Positions 5,763 through 6,276 of a DNA stretch of 6,276 nt are shown here, one piece after another. The translations under genes were made by a program, and so were the position numbers. Origin of the DNA: Alistipes sp. GTDB lineage: Bacteria > Bacteroidota > Bacteroidia > Bacteroidales > Rikenellaceae. How positions within the stretch are numbered: the stretch's first letter is position 1; each line of letters opens with the position of its first letter. The notes under the pieces were generated by a model. It made no database searches, had not been told where the DNA came from, and saw nothing but the letters and a program-made list of their open reading frames with translations. The DNA is taken from positions 1 through 6,276 of the forward strand of contig JAGBTW010000004.1 in the NCBI GenBank assembly GCA_017631135.1. Direction: 5' to 3'.

Positions 5763-6276
5763 TTAGAATTTGTGGACCTTGCCTTGCTTGCTCAACACAT
5801 CCGTAAGGCGCTCATCTCTATCGACGGGTATCTCAAACTCATCAACCTTCTTGCCATCGAGCTCATACATAACGCACTCAAAGACATCGTAGCTCGACCA
5901 ACTATCCTTAACCTTGGGAGTGTTAACAGCAACAATAACACTCTTGTCGTCCAACTCTACAAAGTAGTAATCATCATAGCCATCAATAAGAACAGAGCCA
6001 CCCTTGTCGTACAACTTGTCGCTAGATGCAAGGTAACCCTTGTAGTACTCCTCGCCGTTAGTCCACGCAGCAACATATACAAACGATACTACACCAGCCA
6101 ATAGTGTCAAGCCTGTCCACAACCAACGCTTTGGGAACTTCTTAACAATCGCAAATACGAGCACAGCGATAAGTGCAACGACAGCGAAAATAATAGCAAA
6201 GAGGAGTGGAGGAGCAGACAACGCAGCACCAAGTACTCGGCTAAAGATAGATGCGACAAGCGCAAAAACAACAAGA
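5763..6276 (-). CDS. Multi-pass membrane protein with C-terminal soluble domain, partial (start beyond window)
   Basis: The frame ends at TAA (5763-5765) and stays open to the right edge, giving 170 visible residues with no true start. A TTG at 6221 would be a possible start, but the 18 codons before it encode more hydrophobic sequence (LVVFALVASIF...), so the gene almost certainly begins further right. Visible parts, counted from the edge: a first hydrophobic stretch (about 1-18), a second (about 20-45, PPLLFAIIFAVVALIAVLVF), then KKFPKRW and a third (about 53-71, LWTGLTLLAGVVSFVYVAAW). A soluble tail of about 100 residues follows, rich in Asp, Tyr and Lys (DGYDDYYFVELDD, VMYELDGKKVDEFEIP). 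I recognise no family. The tail looks like a compact beta domain, which side of the membrane it faces is unknown, and no function is assigned. Confidence 0.75.
   Translation of the reverse strand, partial: LVVFALVASIFSRVLGAALSAPPLLFAIIFAVVALIAVLVFAIVKKFPKRWLWTGLTLLAGVVSFVYVAAWTNGEEYYKGYLASSDKLYDKGGSVLIDGYDDYYFVELDDKSVIVAVNTPKVKDSWSSYDVFECVMYELDGKKVDEFEIPVDRDERLTDVLSKQGKVHKF

Overview
The window looks like a chromosomal segment of a Bacteroidota bacterium, most likely a moderately GC-rich gut Bacteroidales. The family-level guess of Alistipes/Rikenellaceae is inference only. The clues are a lipoprotein that combines a fimbrillin-like N-terminus with a BACON domain, the long Bacteroidetes-type QueA, promoters of the TTTG / TAnnTTTG (sigma-ABfr) pattern, and starts without a Shine-Dalgarno sequence.

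Layout. Positions 1-366 are gene-poor. They hold a strong hairpin at the left edge (1-36) and a MITE-like intergenic element of about 175 bp with imperfect inverted ends (119-290) and a perfect 12-bp inverted repeat inside it. Positions 4085 down to 367 (minus strand) form a compact three-gene unit: a previously unlisted 50-residue small protein (3933-4085), a 683-residue lipoprotein (1869-3920) and a 494-residue secreted S41-family serine protease homologue (367-1851). The gaps are only 12 and 17 bp. A plausible promoter (4143-4174) and a bulged hairpin over the expected transcription start (4111-4138) precede the unit.

Positions 4086-4310 are an AT-rich divergent control region. On the plus strand, an excellent promoter (4242-4272) drives tRNA-Glu(CTC) (4311-4382). 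A hairpin-plus-T-tract terminator (4397-4420) follows, and then queA (4441-5655), a SAM:tRNA ribosyltransferase-isomerase homologue. queA converges on a partial gene for a multi-pass membrane protein (5763-6276, minus strand, open at the right edge). Tandem hairpins (5688-5733) lie between the two and probably terminate both.

How the parts relate. The minus-strand unit looks like a cell-envelope cassette of small peptide, lipid-anchored multidomain beta protein and exported protease. It is the best candidate here for an undescribed system, but no function can be assigned from sequence alone. The plus-strand part concerns tRNA supply and possibly tRNA modification. Two automatic start choices need correcting: the lipoprotein should start at the ATG at 3920 rather than the TTG at 3929, and the right-edge membrane protein has no start inside the window.
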